Shown in pieces: positions 35,950 to 46,700 of a stretch of 64,000 nucleotides of DNA. Numbering within the stretch: position 1 is the first letter of the stretch; the number at the start of each line of letters is the position of its first letter. The DNA lies in NCBI RefSeq assembly GCF_017876675.1, contig NZ_JAGIOI010000001.1, positions 248,001 through 312,000 on the forward strand, given 5' to 3'. Below the pieces are notes generated by a model, which did no database searches, was not told the origin of the DNA, and worked only from the letters and a program-made list of their open reading frames with translations. Both the position numbers and the translations under genes were made by a program. This stretch comes from Arthrobacter stackebrandtii (GTDB lineage Bacteria; Actinomycetota; Actinomycetes; Actinomycetales; Micrococcaceae).

Positions 35950-38379
35950 TCATTTCGCTGTGCGGCCGGAGCGCTTCCGCGACTCCACCAGCAGCGACCG
36001 CGGCGAGAACCGCGCACGCATCCGCTTCCAGAATCCTACCGAGCCGTTCATGCTTTTGAGCGATTGCTCCACATTGTCCCAGTAACCGGTCACCTCTGAC
36101 TCGGTGGGCTGGCCCGGTCCGAAGATCGCGGCGTCGGCCCGCTGCGCAAGCAGCGCCGTGGTTCCCTGCGTTCCCGGGAAGCTGGTTTCCAGCGAGGCCG
36201 CGGTTTCGCGCCGGGTGCCGGAGAGGTCCACCACGGCGCCGAGGTCGGTGGCCTGGCTGAGCACCTCGGACCAGCCCCCTCCCACCCGGTCGGTGGGCAG
36301 GCCCTGGGTCAGGCGCTTCTTCCGGCGGCGCGACTTCAGCCCCACGATCAGCACCAGCGGCAGGATCAGGATCACAACGGGAACGGCCGCGACGGCAACG
36401 ATCAACAGGATCCGGGAGACGATTTCCGCCACCGGGTTGTCCTTGCTGTTGGTGTTGATGGCGTCCGCGTTGTTGTCGTCGGGCAAGTCGGCAGGCTCCT
36501 GCGGCGGGGGCGGGGGCTGGAGCACCTGCGGCTTCGGCTTGGAGGCCTTCTGCGGTTCCGGCGGGTTGGGCACATTGTCCTTGTCCGGCGTCGGGTTGAA
36601 CGGTACCCAGCCAACACCGGCGAAATTCACCTCAACCCATGCGTGGACGTCGGAGCCGGTGACCTTCAGGCTCTTGGCGCCGTTGCTCTTGCCCTGCGGA
36701 TCCGGGTAGAAGCCCATGACCACGCGTGCCGGAATGCCCAGGTGTCGGGCCATGAGAACCATGGCCGTGGCGTACTGCTCGTCGTCGCCAATCATCTGCT
36801 CGTCGGACAGCATCTTAGTGATGCGGGCCGCGTTGTGGCCGGAGCTCGACTGCACCTGCCCCTCCAGCCCGTTGCTGAACTTGCCCTGCTGCTTCAGCGC
36901 ATTCTCCAGCGCCTGCACCTGCTCCAACGGATTGCTGATGTCACCGACAATGTTGCTTGCCTTGACACCGACCACCTGCGGCACATTCTCCGGCTTCGGC
37001 AGGCGCACCGTACTGAAGTGCGCCTTGGCCAGCCTGCCTTGGTCCACCACGGGAACATCCACGTTCATGGCGTATGAGTCGCCCTGTGTGATTCCGGCAA
37101 AGTTCAGCGCGGTGCCGGATTCCTTGTTCAGGTAGAGCGTGGGTGTGTTTCCGCCTGAGCTCTGGTACGCCAGGCTTTGTGCAACGGCGACATTGGGAAT
37201 CCACACGCCGTTGTAGCCTGCAATCTTGATTCCGACGGCGGCCGCACCGTCCCCCATACTCTGGTTCAGCGACTTGGGGTCGCCGATCGGGGTGAAGGAG
37301 GCTGAACTGTTGGGGTCCACGTTGAACACCACGCCGTCATAGCTGTCCATGGCGGCGATCCGAATGCGCCCGTCCTTCGGGAGACCGTCCACAGTAAACA
37401 GGACCGTTTCCTTCTCGTTCTTGAGGTAGTCGCGGAACTTGGTCAGCGGTGAGGGCAGCTCGTGCAGCTCCGGCGGCGGGATGACGTTCTCGCGCAGCAC
37501 CTCGCGGGCGCCGGGCGCTGTCAGTGCCGGGGTGGCCACCATGGTGAGGGTGCCGGCCACTGCAATGACGCCGGCTGCCATCCCCATCCGATGCCAGAAC
37601 GCCGTGCGTGCTGCGCCCGTATCGGCAACCTCATGGTTGGTGGAGACAGAGGCTGCCGTCTCCCGGCGGGCGAGTTCGTAGCGGTAGGCTAGCCAGGCGA
37701 CGCCGCCCACCGTGAGAATGACACCCCGGAATCCGGGCAGGAACACCTGGGCGGTGCCGAAAAGGATGCCGGTAATGAACAGCGCCACCACCGGGATCAG
37801 GGACCAGGCAGCGTTGCGCAGCCGCCAGGCCAGCGTTCCGGCCGCAATGGCGGCTATGAACGTTGCGAGGTAAGGCACAACCATGACCTGCACGCTGGTG
37901 CCGACGGGCGCGGCAAGCGTCAGCATGTGCTTCCACGAAAGCATGATGCCCAGCAGCAGCCCGCGAAGGGATTCCCCGGTTGGGATGAACCCGGCAATGG
38001 ACTCTTCTTGGGCCGCGAGGGCGCTTCCAAACAGCATGTACGCGGCGAACGACACCGCCATCATTGTGATCAGCCCCAACCGCCAGTGCGCGCCGAGCGC
38101 GGCAATGCCCAAACCCAGGACAATGGCGCCGAAGCCGGCAATGAGGTACTTCGGGTCGTGGCCGAACGCCGGGCCGAAGCCCAGCACACCCACGCCCAGC
38201 AGCACGGCCAGGACTCCGGCATCAATCAGGAAATGCCACCAGGGGCGGCCTGTCCGGAACACGGAGACGGGTTTGGGTGCGGCACGGCGGGGGCCTGCGT
38301 TGGCCGGGTTCGCCAGCCGCCTGCCCGCGGGGCCCTGCGGCACTGCGGTGCGCTGTTGCGCAGCACTTCGGCGCCCCAT
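35950..38379 (-). CDS. Transglutaminase-like (DUF3488) membrane protein with altered catalytic residues
   Basis: This 809-aa protein has about six N-terminal membrane helices (residues about 50-275) and an extracytoplasmic transglutaminase-like domain. A Pro-rich stretch and another helix (about 670-700) precede a cytoplasmic tail. The active-site Cys is replaced by Asp533 (GDDEQYATAM, normally xCEQYA). The Asp of the usual FDPTP motif is Asn595 (FNPTP), while His579 (VHAWVEV) remains. Cys-dependent catalysis should therefore be lost, and a binding or scaffold role is likely. Start at 38379 overlaps the DUF58 stop by one base (TAATG). MoxR, DUF58 and DUF3488-transglutaminase genes usually travel together. 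Confidence 0.88.
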   Translation of the reverse strand: MGRRSAAQQRTAVPQGPAGRRLANPANAGPRRAAPKPVSVFRTGRPWWHFLIDAGVLAVLLGVGVLGFGPAFGHDPKYLIAGFGAIVLGLGIAALGAHWRLGLITMMAVSFAAYMLFGSALAAQEESIAGFIPTGESLRGLLLGIMLSWKHMLTLAAPVGTSVQVMVVPYLATFIAAIAAGTLAWRLRNAAWSLIPVVALFITGILFGTAQVFLPGFRGVILTVGGVAWLAYRYELARRETAASVSTNHEVADTGAARTAFWHRMGMAAGVIAVAGTLTMVATPALTAPGAREVLRENVIPPPELHELPSPLTKFRDYLKNEKETVLFTVDGLPKDGRIRIAAMDSYDGVVFNVDPNSSASFTPIGDPKSLNQSMGDGAAAVGIKIAGYNGVWIPNVAVAQSLAYQSSGGNTPTLYLNKESGTALNFAGITQGDSYAMNVDVPVVDQGRLAKAHFSTVRLPKPENVPQVVGVKASNIVGDISNPLEQVQALENALKQQGKFSNGLEGQVQSSSGHNAARITKMLSDEQMIGDDEQYATAMVLMARHLGIPARVVMGFYPDPQGKSNGAKSLKVTGSDVHAWVEVNFAGVGWVPFNPTPDKDNVPNPPEPQKASKPKPQVLQPPPPPQEPADLPDDNNADAINTNSKDNPVAEIVSRILLIVAVAAVPVVILILPLVLIVGLKSRRRKKRLTQGLPTDRVGGGWSEVLSQATDLGAVVDLSGTRRETAASLETSFPGTQGTTALLAQRADAAIFGPGQPTESEVTGYWDNVEQSLKSMNGSVGFWKRMRARFSPRSLLVESRKRSGRTAK

Positions 38380-39710
38380 TATGCGACCGCCTTTCGCAGC
38401 ACCATTGGGAGGTCGTTCAGCTCGCCGAGGGTCAGGACCGTCAGTTCCGCAATGTTGGCGCGGGACGGCTGCGCCCCGCCGATGCAGCGGATGGCGAAAG
38501 CCCGCACGCCGGCAGGCACGGAGGCCGCGGCGGTGCGCAGTTGGGTGGCCGTCACCTTGGAACCAACCACCATGAATACCACGGATGCGTTGGGGACGGC
38601 GTCGGACAGGGTCCGGGCGAGGTCCACGGTGGTGCCGCGGCGGTTGTTGGCCCGCAACCGGGTCATGTCGTCGAGCATGTTCTTGCCTGTCTCGCAATGC
38701 AGGGGGCCGCGCTGGGTGAGCATGCTCAGCTCCCGGTTTTCCTTGATGGCCTGGCGCCCCAGCGAGGCCGCAGCCGAAATTGCCAGCTCGAGGTCGTCGT
38801 CGTGCTGGTACTCATCCATGTTCACCGAGAGGGCCACGGCCATGTGCGAGCGGCGGGTTTCCTCAAACTGGCGCACCATGAGCTTGCCCGTGCGGGCCGT
38901 GGTCTTCCAATGGATGTGGCGGCGGTCATCGCCGGGCACGTAGTCGCGCAGGGCATGGAAGGCGATGTCGGAGCTGGAGAGGTCCTTCGTGGTCAGGCCC
39001 TCGAGGTCCTTCAGGAATCCGGCGGCGGGGCCGTCCAGTGCCGTGGTGCGGGGGTGAACGTACAGGTCCACGGGGTTCGTCCACTCCATGCGGCGGCGCA
39101 GCAGCGTCAGTGGATCTGCCCGGACTGAGCTGACCGGGCCCACCGTGATGACGGCGCGGCGCGTGGTGGGGATGGTGAAGAGGTCCTCGTGCACCTGCTG
39201 CGGCGCCATGCGCGGCAGGTGGAAGATGGCAGTGGCATGGCCCACGGGCAGTTCCATCGCGGCCGGCGGAACCACGCGGCCGGCCTTGTTCTCGACGGCG
39301 ATGCTGCCCACGGCGTGGTCTCCCACAGCCACGCGGGTGCGAGCCAGGTCCAGCCCCACGGCGTAATTGGAGCGGCCCAGGACGAAGGCGATCGCGATGA
39401 GCGCGAGCAGCATCCCCAGCAGCGCGGCAACCTTGGCTTCCTGCCAGCCGTACACCGCACCGAGGATCCACAAAAGCAAGGATGCGCCGATGATGACGAA
39501 GCCCAGTGTGCTGATGGTCTTGAAGGCGGGAACCACGTAGCGCCGGGTCCAGCCGGCGAGCACTTTCCAGACGGGTGCTACGTAGCTGCCGGCGACACGG
39601 TCCGCCTCACGCCAGATGGACGTGGGATGCAGCCGGGTGGGTGTGCCTTCGCGGTGGAAAGGCCGCCCAAGGAATTCACCCACCTTGGCAGCACTGGATT
39701 TTACGTTCAT
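38379..39710 (-). CDS. DUF58-domain protein
   Basis: This 443-aa protein has two hydrophobic helices near residues 65-115 and a C-terminal DUF58 domain. The signature is FHALRDYVPGDDRRHIHWKTTARTGKLMVRQFEE (shown by its key pattern: DYxPGDDxRxIxWxxxART). A von Willebrand A-like fold follows. DUF58 proteins act with MoxR ATPases, likely in assembly or activation of membrane or metalloprotein complexes. The ATG at 39710 has an AGGAAAG ribosome binding site, 11 bp after the moxR stop. Confidence 0.9.
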   Translation of the reverse strand: MNVKSSAAKVGEFLGRPFHREGTPTRLHPTSIWREADRVAGSYVAPVWKVLAGWTRRYVVPAFKTISTLGFVIIGASLLLWILGAVYGWQEAKVAALLGMLLALIAIAFVLGRSNYAVGLDLARTRVAVGDHAVGSIAVENKAGRVVPPAAMELPVGHATAIFHLPRMAPQQVHEDLFTIPTTRRAVITVGPVSSVRADPLTLLRRRMEWTNPVDLYVHPRTTALDGPAAGFLKDLEGLTTKDLSSSDIAFHALRDYVPGDDRRHIHWKTTARTGKLMVRQFEETRRSHMAVALSVNMDEYQHDDDLELAISAAASLGRQAIKENRELSMLTQRGPLHCETGKNMLDDMTRLRANNRRGTTVDLARTLSDAVPNASVVFMVVGSKVTATQLRTAAASVPAGVRAFAIRCIGGAQPSRANIAELTVLTLGELNDLPMVLRKAVA

Positions 39711-39721
39711 GCTCTTCTTTC

Positions 39722-40693
39722 CTAGACTGCGGCGCGCTGCTGCGGCGCCGCCACGGCGGCCAGCACGCGGGCCAGGACCACCTCGGCGGTGGCGCCGGCA
39801 AACTCGGCTTCGGGGTCGATCACCAGGCGGTGCGTCCACACGTACGGTGCCAGCTCCTTGACGTCGTCGGGCAGCACGTAGTTGCGGCCCTTCGCGGCGG
39901 CCCAGACCTTGGCGATGCGGACCATGGCGATGGCACCGCGGACCGAAACCCCGAGGCGGGTTTCCGGCGCGTTGCGCGTCTCCTCGCACAGGCGGGAGAT
40001 GTATTCCAGCACGGCAGCGTCCGTGTGGGTGGTGGCTGCCAGGTCAGCCATGTCGGCGACAGCCTGCGGGGTGATGATGGCCTGCATGGTGGAGGTGCGG
40101 TCACGCTGGCTGGCGCCCTGAAGCAGCTGGACCGTGGACGTGTGGTCCGGGTAGCCGATCGAAGTCTTGACCAGAAAACGGTCTAGTTGGGCTTCGGGCA
40201 GGCGGTAGGTACCCGCCTGCTCGATGGGGTTCTGGGTGGCCAGCACCATGAAGGGCCGGCCCGTCTCGTAGGTGGTGCCGTCCATGGTCACGCGGGACTC
40301 TTCCATGACTTCCAGCAGTGCCGACTGGGTCTTGGGTGAGGCACGGTTGATTTCATCGGCCAGCACGATCGTGGCGAAGATTGGGCCCTTGTGGAACTCA
40401 AACTCCTGGATCTTCTGGTCGTAGATCATGACGCCGGTGACGTCCGAGGGCAGCAGGTCGGGGGTGAACTGGATGCGCGAGTTCGTGCCCTTCACCGTGG
40501 CCGACAGGGCCCGCGCCAGCATGGTCTTGCCCGTGCCGGGAGCGTCCTCAAACAGGACGTGGCCTTCGGCCAGCATGGCCGAGATGGTCAGTGTGACCAC
40601 CTGCGACTTGCCCAGGATGGCCTGGCCAACGTTGGCCACCAGCTTTTCAAAGGTGCCTGCAAACCACGTGGCCTGCTCCGGTGTCATCGACAT
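39722..40693 (-). CDS. MoxR-family AAA+ ATPase
   Basis: This 323-aa AAA+ chaperone has Walker A GTGKT at residues 53-57 (EDAPGTGKTML), Walker B VLADEINRA at 110-118, and sensor and arginine-finger regions (MVLATQNPIEQ and PEAQLDRFLV). MoxR ATPases are thought to help mature protein complexes together with DUF58/VWA partners. It follows the giant Fn3 gene by 63 bp and starts the moxR-DUF58-transglutaminase series. A decayed copy of its first half lies at 47688-47957, a by-product of the tandem duplication upstream. Confidence 0.93.
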   Translation of the reverse strand: MSMTPEQATWFAGTFEKLVANVGQAILGKSQVVTLTISAMLAEGHVLFEDAPGTGKTMLARALSATVKGTNSRIQFTPDLLPSDVTGVMIYDQKIQEFEFHKGPIFATIVLADEINRASPKTQSALLEVMEESRVTMDGTTYETGRPFMVLATQNPIEQAGTYRLPEAQLDRFLVKTSIGYPDHTSTVQLLQGASQRDRTSTMQAIITPQAVADMADLAATTHTDAAVLEYISRLCEETRNAPETRLGVSVRGAIAMVRIAKVWAAAKGRNYVLPDDVKELAPYVWTHRLVIDPEAEFAGATAEVVLARVLAAVAAPQQRAAV

Positions 40694-40756
40694 GCGTTGT
40701 CTTCTTTCATTGTTGCGTTGGTCGTTTCTTGCATTGCAGTAAGAGATTGCATCGGA

Positions 40757-43700
40757 CTAGCAATGCGGAATGGGCTGGCCGCGGTCGGCACCACTGAAGG
40801 CATCCCAGCGCGCATACAGGCCATTGTTGGCGGAGTTGGGACCGGAAACTTGCCGATACCACTTCCCGGGATTCGAGCCATAAGGGCGGTCGATATAGCA
40901 GTTGGTAATCATGGTTTCGCCCCTGTTGAGCCAGTGCCCGCCCCGACACGAGCTGCCGGTCCAGTTGGTGCCGCTGGCTGGATCCATGCAGGTGTCGTCA
41001 GAGGAGTTGTACATGCTCCACTGAGTTACAGGTGGCGGCGGCGGCTTGGGTGGGCCGCTTGTCGGGCTCACGGAGACCACGGGACTGACATGGCCTACCG
41101 AGTTCACCGTACGTGCCTCGATCGTCACCGACTTATTGTAGGCGCCTGTGTCGTACCTGCCGCTGGCATTGCCAGGACGGTCCACCCACCCCTCGCCCGG
41201 GGCCTTCGTCTGGAGCATCTTTGTGTCCACGCCTACCGGATAAGTCCAGCTGTAGGTAACTGTGGTGTCGCCTTCTCCACCGGTGGGTCCCGGGGTCAGG
41301 CCGGGCGTCCCTGGGCTGCCGTATGGAACAACCGAGTTGGAAGATGCAGAGGCATCACTGTTGCCGGAAACGCCGCCGGCCGTGGCCCTGGCTTGAACAT
41401 TCGCAAACACAGCAGTTCCGTTGGGTGAAGACAGCGTCATGCCTGATCCGCCACAGGCGGCGACACCTGTGGAAAGCGACACGCAATAGCTGATCTCACT
41501 GGCGCCGAAGCCGTTCATCTGGGAGCCGTCATAAGGGGTGAAGGTCACCTGGACTTGGCCACCCGCGCCCCCCGTTCCGACGAGCGAGAGGGTAGGGGCC
41601 GACATCATAGGCAACTTGCTGACTGCCCGATACGGGTCGGAGCCCACACTGGCAGGCCCTACTCCGGCCTTGTTCGTGGCCACGACGCTGTAGCTGTACG
41701 GTTCCGTGGACGTTCCCACTGTGAAGGCTTGGCTGGTTGCACTGGTGGCCACAGCGGTGGGAGCCGCGCCGCCACCGGACTGGGTCACTGTGTAGGAGGT
41801 GATGGCGGCGCCGTTCTCAAACGGAATGTTCCAGCTGACGGCGACCTGGTTCTGGTTGCCCACCCGCGACTGAGGTGTCACCACAGGCTTCTCCGGCGCT
41901 GCCGGCAAGCCCGCAGGCACCACGATGGGTGAGTAGGGACTCCAGTCCGAGGGCGTAGGCGCATCGTTGAGCGCCTGGACCCTGAACTGGTATTCAGTGC
42001 CGTTGGCGAGCCCCTGCCAGGTCAGGGCGTTTCCGGTGACACCGACTTTTTGCGCGTTCTGACCGGCGGGGGCCGGAGAGATCTCCACATTGAAACTCTT
42101 GACGGCCGAGTACGCGCCCACGGGCGTCACCCAAGTGAAGGTAGCGGTTGTGTCACCAAATTCGGAGGTCGGGGTGGCGGGTGCATCGGGAATGCGGTCC
42201 GGGATAGCCACGAGGGACAGTGGCGAGGCATCGGAATCTCCCACCGCGTTGGTGGCCACCACGGCAAACTGGTACTCCATGGCGTTGGTCAGGCCCGTGA
42301 TAGTGCAGGTGTTGGTGTCGCACACCTGGGACCCGCCGGTCCAGTTCACCGTGTATCCGGTCAGCGGCGAGCCATTGTCGGCAGGCGGTTCCCAAGTGAG
42401 CAGAACTTCCTGGTCGCGCTCTTCAAGCACCTGGGGCTTCGTGGCCGTATCGGGCCGCCCCTTGACCGTTACCTTGATCTTGCCGTTGACATGGCGCTCT
42501 TCATCCTGCGTCTTGTCTTCAACGGTGTAGCTGACCAGGACTGTGCCCTTGTAGTTGGCATCCGTTTTGACAGAGACTGAGTCGTCCGTGTGGCTGACCG
42601 TGATGCCTTGGCTGTCAGTTTCAATCGTGGTTCCGACAACCTTCAGCGGGGTTTCCGGGAAGGGATTTACATCATTTTCCAGGACGTTGACGATCGTCTC
42701 TCGGCCCGCATGGGCATCTTCGACAACGTCGAGGTTGGCAACGGGCACGGGCTCGGAAGTAGAAGTTGCCTTCAGCTGGACGTCGGAGGTAACTGGATCG
42801 TTACTGCCGTCCGAGACGCTGATCTGCACCGTGGCCTTGGTTCCGACTTTGGTGCCTTTGGCCTGCTTGACGGTGAGCACTGTGCCCTTAAAGGTCACGT
42901 CAAAGTTGGCCGGTTCCTTGCTGACCATCTCAAACGTGAGCTTGTCCTTGTCGCCAGGATCCTTGTCCACCGCCATGGGGGCAACATCCAGCGTGACCGT
43001 CTCCTGCTGTGGAACTTCCAAGAAGGAACCGGTGAAGGTGGGAGAAGCGTTCTTCTTCTCTACTTCCTTCTTCTCTTCCTTCTTCTCCTCCGACTTTTCC
43101 TCCTTCTTTTCCTCTTCCTTCTTTTTCTCTTCGGGTGCCAGGCTCTCCTCGGGTGCTACTGGTTCGTCCTTGGCCTTTTCCTTAACGGGAGCCGGATGGA
43201 CCAGGGTCATGACCGTCAGTGTGGACTTGAGACCCTCGGGATCGTCCGGGCCGGTGCCGTCGGTGACTTCGAAGGTGATGGAACCCTTGCCGTAAAACTT
43301 GATGTCCGGGGTGTAACGCAGCTCGTTGCCGTCACCTTCAATGGTGTCCTTGCTGGGGGCACCGATCATCGAGACCTTGGCAGCCTCGGTAATCCTGGGC
43401 TTGCGCCCTTCACGGACTTGGACGTAGTCATTGAGTTTGAGCATGGAGCTTTCACCGGCTGTCAGCTCAATGACGTCCGTCTTCTTGAGAGTGGGGTACT
43501 GCTTATCCAAACCAGGCACCCAAACAACCGCTGTGGACGTCAATCCGTCTTGGTCGGTCAGCGTGTAAGGCACCAACTGCTCAGCTGGTGCCAGCTGAAC
43601 GCGGACGATTTGGGTCTTCTCGCCCGATTTCTCGTCCGGTACGGAGGCAACCGTTGCGGTGGTGCTCTCTGAGCCTGGTGCAGGCGCAACGGATACCTTG

Positions 43701-46700
43701 AGTTCGTCGGTGACACCGTCAGGGTCCGAATCGTTCTCCAAGACGGGGACGTCCACTGTATTCTTGCCCATCATCTGCTTGACAGTGACGCGATCGTCGC
43801 GGGCAATGGGCGCCTTCAACGGTGCCTCCGGGTCAACTGTCATGCGCACATTGCCGGTGGCGGTGGCCCCGAAGTTGTCGGTGGCCGTGTACATCATGGT
43901 GGCGATACCCGGTACAGCCGGGCTCGTCATGACGGCTTTGCCGTCGTCGTCGACCTCGGCGGTCATGCCCTCCGGCCCCTTAAAGCCGTCCTTGAGAAGG
44001 CCCAGGGAACCGCCGTCGGGATCGGTATCATTGAGCAGCACGTCAACGGCTACTTTTCGCTCCGGCCGCATGGTGATGTAGTCATCTTCTGTGACAGGCG
44101 GGTGGTTCATGTTCAGCGGCTGCACCACGCCGACTTCGACGCGTCCGATGGACTCGGCACCAAGCCGGTCCCGGACTCGGTAGGTGAAGGCGTCTGTACC
44201 GGCTGAGCTCTCGCTGGCCGTGTACATGATGAAGCCATTGCCGATTTCGGTGGTACCCAGTGACGCACCCGTGTCGATACCCACGAGCTCGACAGAGTCG
44301 CCGTCGGGGTCAATGCCGTTCAACGGCACGGGAATGCGCACCTTGTCGCCGGCAATGACGCGGCCAGTGAGGTTCTTGGCAACCGGCGGCTGGTTGTGTT
44401 CGGGGTCGGCAGGCACGATCGTGATGGTCACCTGCGCGGAGTTGTATTGCCCCGTGCTGTTGGTGACCCGGTAAACACCGTTGACGGTCTTGGGAGTGGG
44501 GCCGGCGATGAAACGCAGCTCGTTCCTGTCTGTGAAAAGCTTGCCCAATTCGGGTTCGGGCATCTCCGTCACCTCAGGGGATTTGAGGGTTTCGCCGTTG
44601 GGGTCGATGTCATTGTCCAGGACGGGAATGTTGACCACATCGCCCACCCGGACTTTGGCTTCGTCGGGTTCCACACGGGGGGCCTTCAACTTGTCGGGGG
44701 CCGGAATGCGGACCACTGACACTTCGCCGACGGCGCTGCCGGCACCGTTGGCGATGGTGTATTTGAAGTTGATGGTGTCTTTGAGCCCACGCACATCCGT
44801 GATTTTCAGGATGTTGCGTTCAATGATGGTCACAGAAATCGGCGCACCTCCAGGCAGTTCTGCCGACTGGACCACCAAGACACCGCCAGAGGGATCACTG
44901 TCATTGCCCAAGACATCCACCAGAACCGAACCGCCCGAAGGCAGCATGGCCAGGTCCTTCACGGCAACTGGCAGAGCCTGGTCGTCCGGTTCCTCGACGT
45001 CCACACGAATGAGTCCAGTGGCACTCATGGGTCCGTTGGTCACCTGGTACTCCAGGTAGACAGGCCCTGCCACCTTTGAGGTGAAGGTGACGGTGCCCTG
45101 GTCGGTGATCTTGGAGATCTGTGTATTCGCGAGTGGCTGAACGCTGGCAAGCCGCAGGGCGCGCCCGGATGGATCCATGTCGTTGAGCAGCGGGGAGAGC
45201 ACCACGGGCTCTCCCACGATTGCCCGGGCGAAGTCTGCGTTGGCCACCGGAGGCACCGTGCCGGCCGCCTTCACATTGACCTTGACCTTAGTTTCCGTGA
45301 CGGCGACGCCGTCGGACACCGTGACAGTCATGGTCTTGGGGCCGATTTCCTCACCGTCATCGGTGTAGTGCAGCTGCCCGTCGGGAGTCGTCTTAATGAC
45401 TGCTGAATCATCGTCTGACACGGCACCGCGCAGGTAAATGTCGTCGCCATCGGGGTCGATCCATTCCAGCAACACATTCTGCTTCATGGTCTTGCCCTGC
45501 TCCACCACCAGGATCTGGTCACGCATGGCGTAAGGGGCGGAATTTTCAGATTCCGGGATGATCTTGACGTTAACCGGGGCACCGGCCGTACCCCCACGCC
45601 CATCATTGGCCAGATACTCAAATTGGCCGGATCCGGCCTGATCGGCGGGCACATCAATCTGAAGCCCCGTGCCATTGTAAATGGATGTCACCGCACCAAT
45701 GCTGGGGTTTGCCGCCGGCTGCGCAACAGTCAGCACGTCACCGTCGGGGTCGGAGTCATTGAACAGCACAGGCAAGATGGTCGTCTTGCCCGCACGCACG
45801 CCAAAGGAATCCGGCGTGGCCAGCGGCGGCCGGTTGGGCTTGGTGCGGTCAGGCAGGGAGTTGACCACGTTCGGATCGGCCGATTCCTCCTCAGCATCAT
45901 CGGACTTGGTGGTCTTGGACTTCAGGTCATCCCAGTTGTTGACCAGCTGCATGTTCTGGTTGACAAGCCACACGTTGCCGGTGTTGATGTCGTTCAGGAC
46001 CACGACGTCGCGGTTCTTTCGGAAAACAAACGTGGCCTTTGCACCGGCGTCGGGGATGTCAATGAAGTCTGCGCCGCCATTGCAGGAAAGCACGTACTTG
46101 TTAGCTCCAGACCAGGCACCGTGCACACAACCGTTCTGAATCACCGGAGCTGCCGGGACCCCGCCAGTCGGGAGCGCAAGCACCGTGGCAGGCTTGCCAT
46201 CCAGCGGCTGGATAACCATCCCGGCCGAGGTTCCAAGTGCAACAAAGTCTCCCTCGCTGCTCGCTTGGGCGAGCTGACCGCCGTCGGGCTTCTCAACCTC
46301 AACCACCTTGTTCCCAGGCAAAAAGAGCTTGCCCTCCTCAGCGGAGAACGCGACGGGCTTGCCACCGGCAACCGTGATCTGCAGGTCCACCACGCCGGCC
46401 ATGCCATCCACCGCGGCGCGCTCCTGGGACGTGACAACGCCATTGGAGTCGACCTTCGTAGTGACGATCTCACCGGCCTTGGCATCAGCGGAAAAAATAG
46501 TGTCATCGGGGGCCGTGACCGAGACAGGCGTGCCGGCACCGGTGATGATCGGCTCGGCTTCGTCCGTGAAGGCCTGCACGCCGGCATTGCTCACTGCCCA
46601 GACCTTGCCCTGATTGGGATCGGTCAGCGCAACAATGTTGGTGCCCTGGGAGGCGTACTTGCCACCGCCGAGGTTGGTTTCCGATTCCATGGCCATCAGC

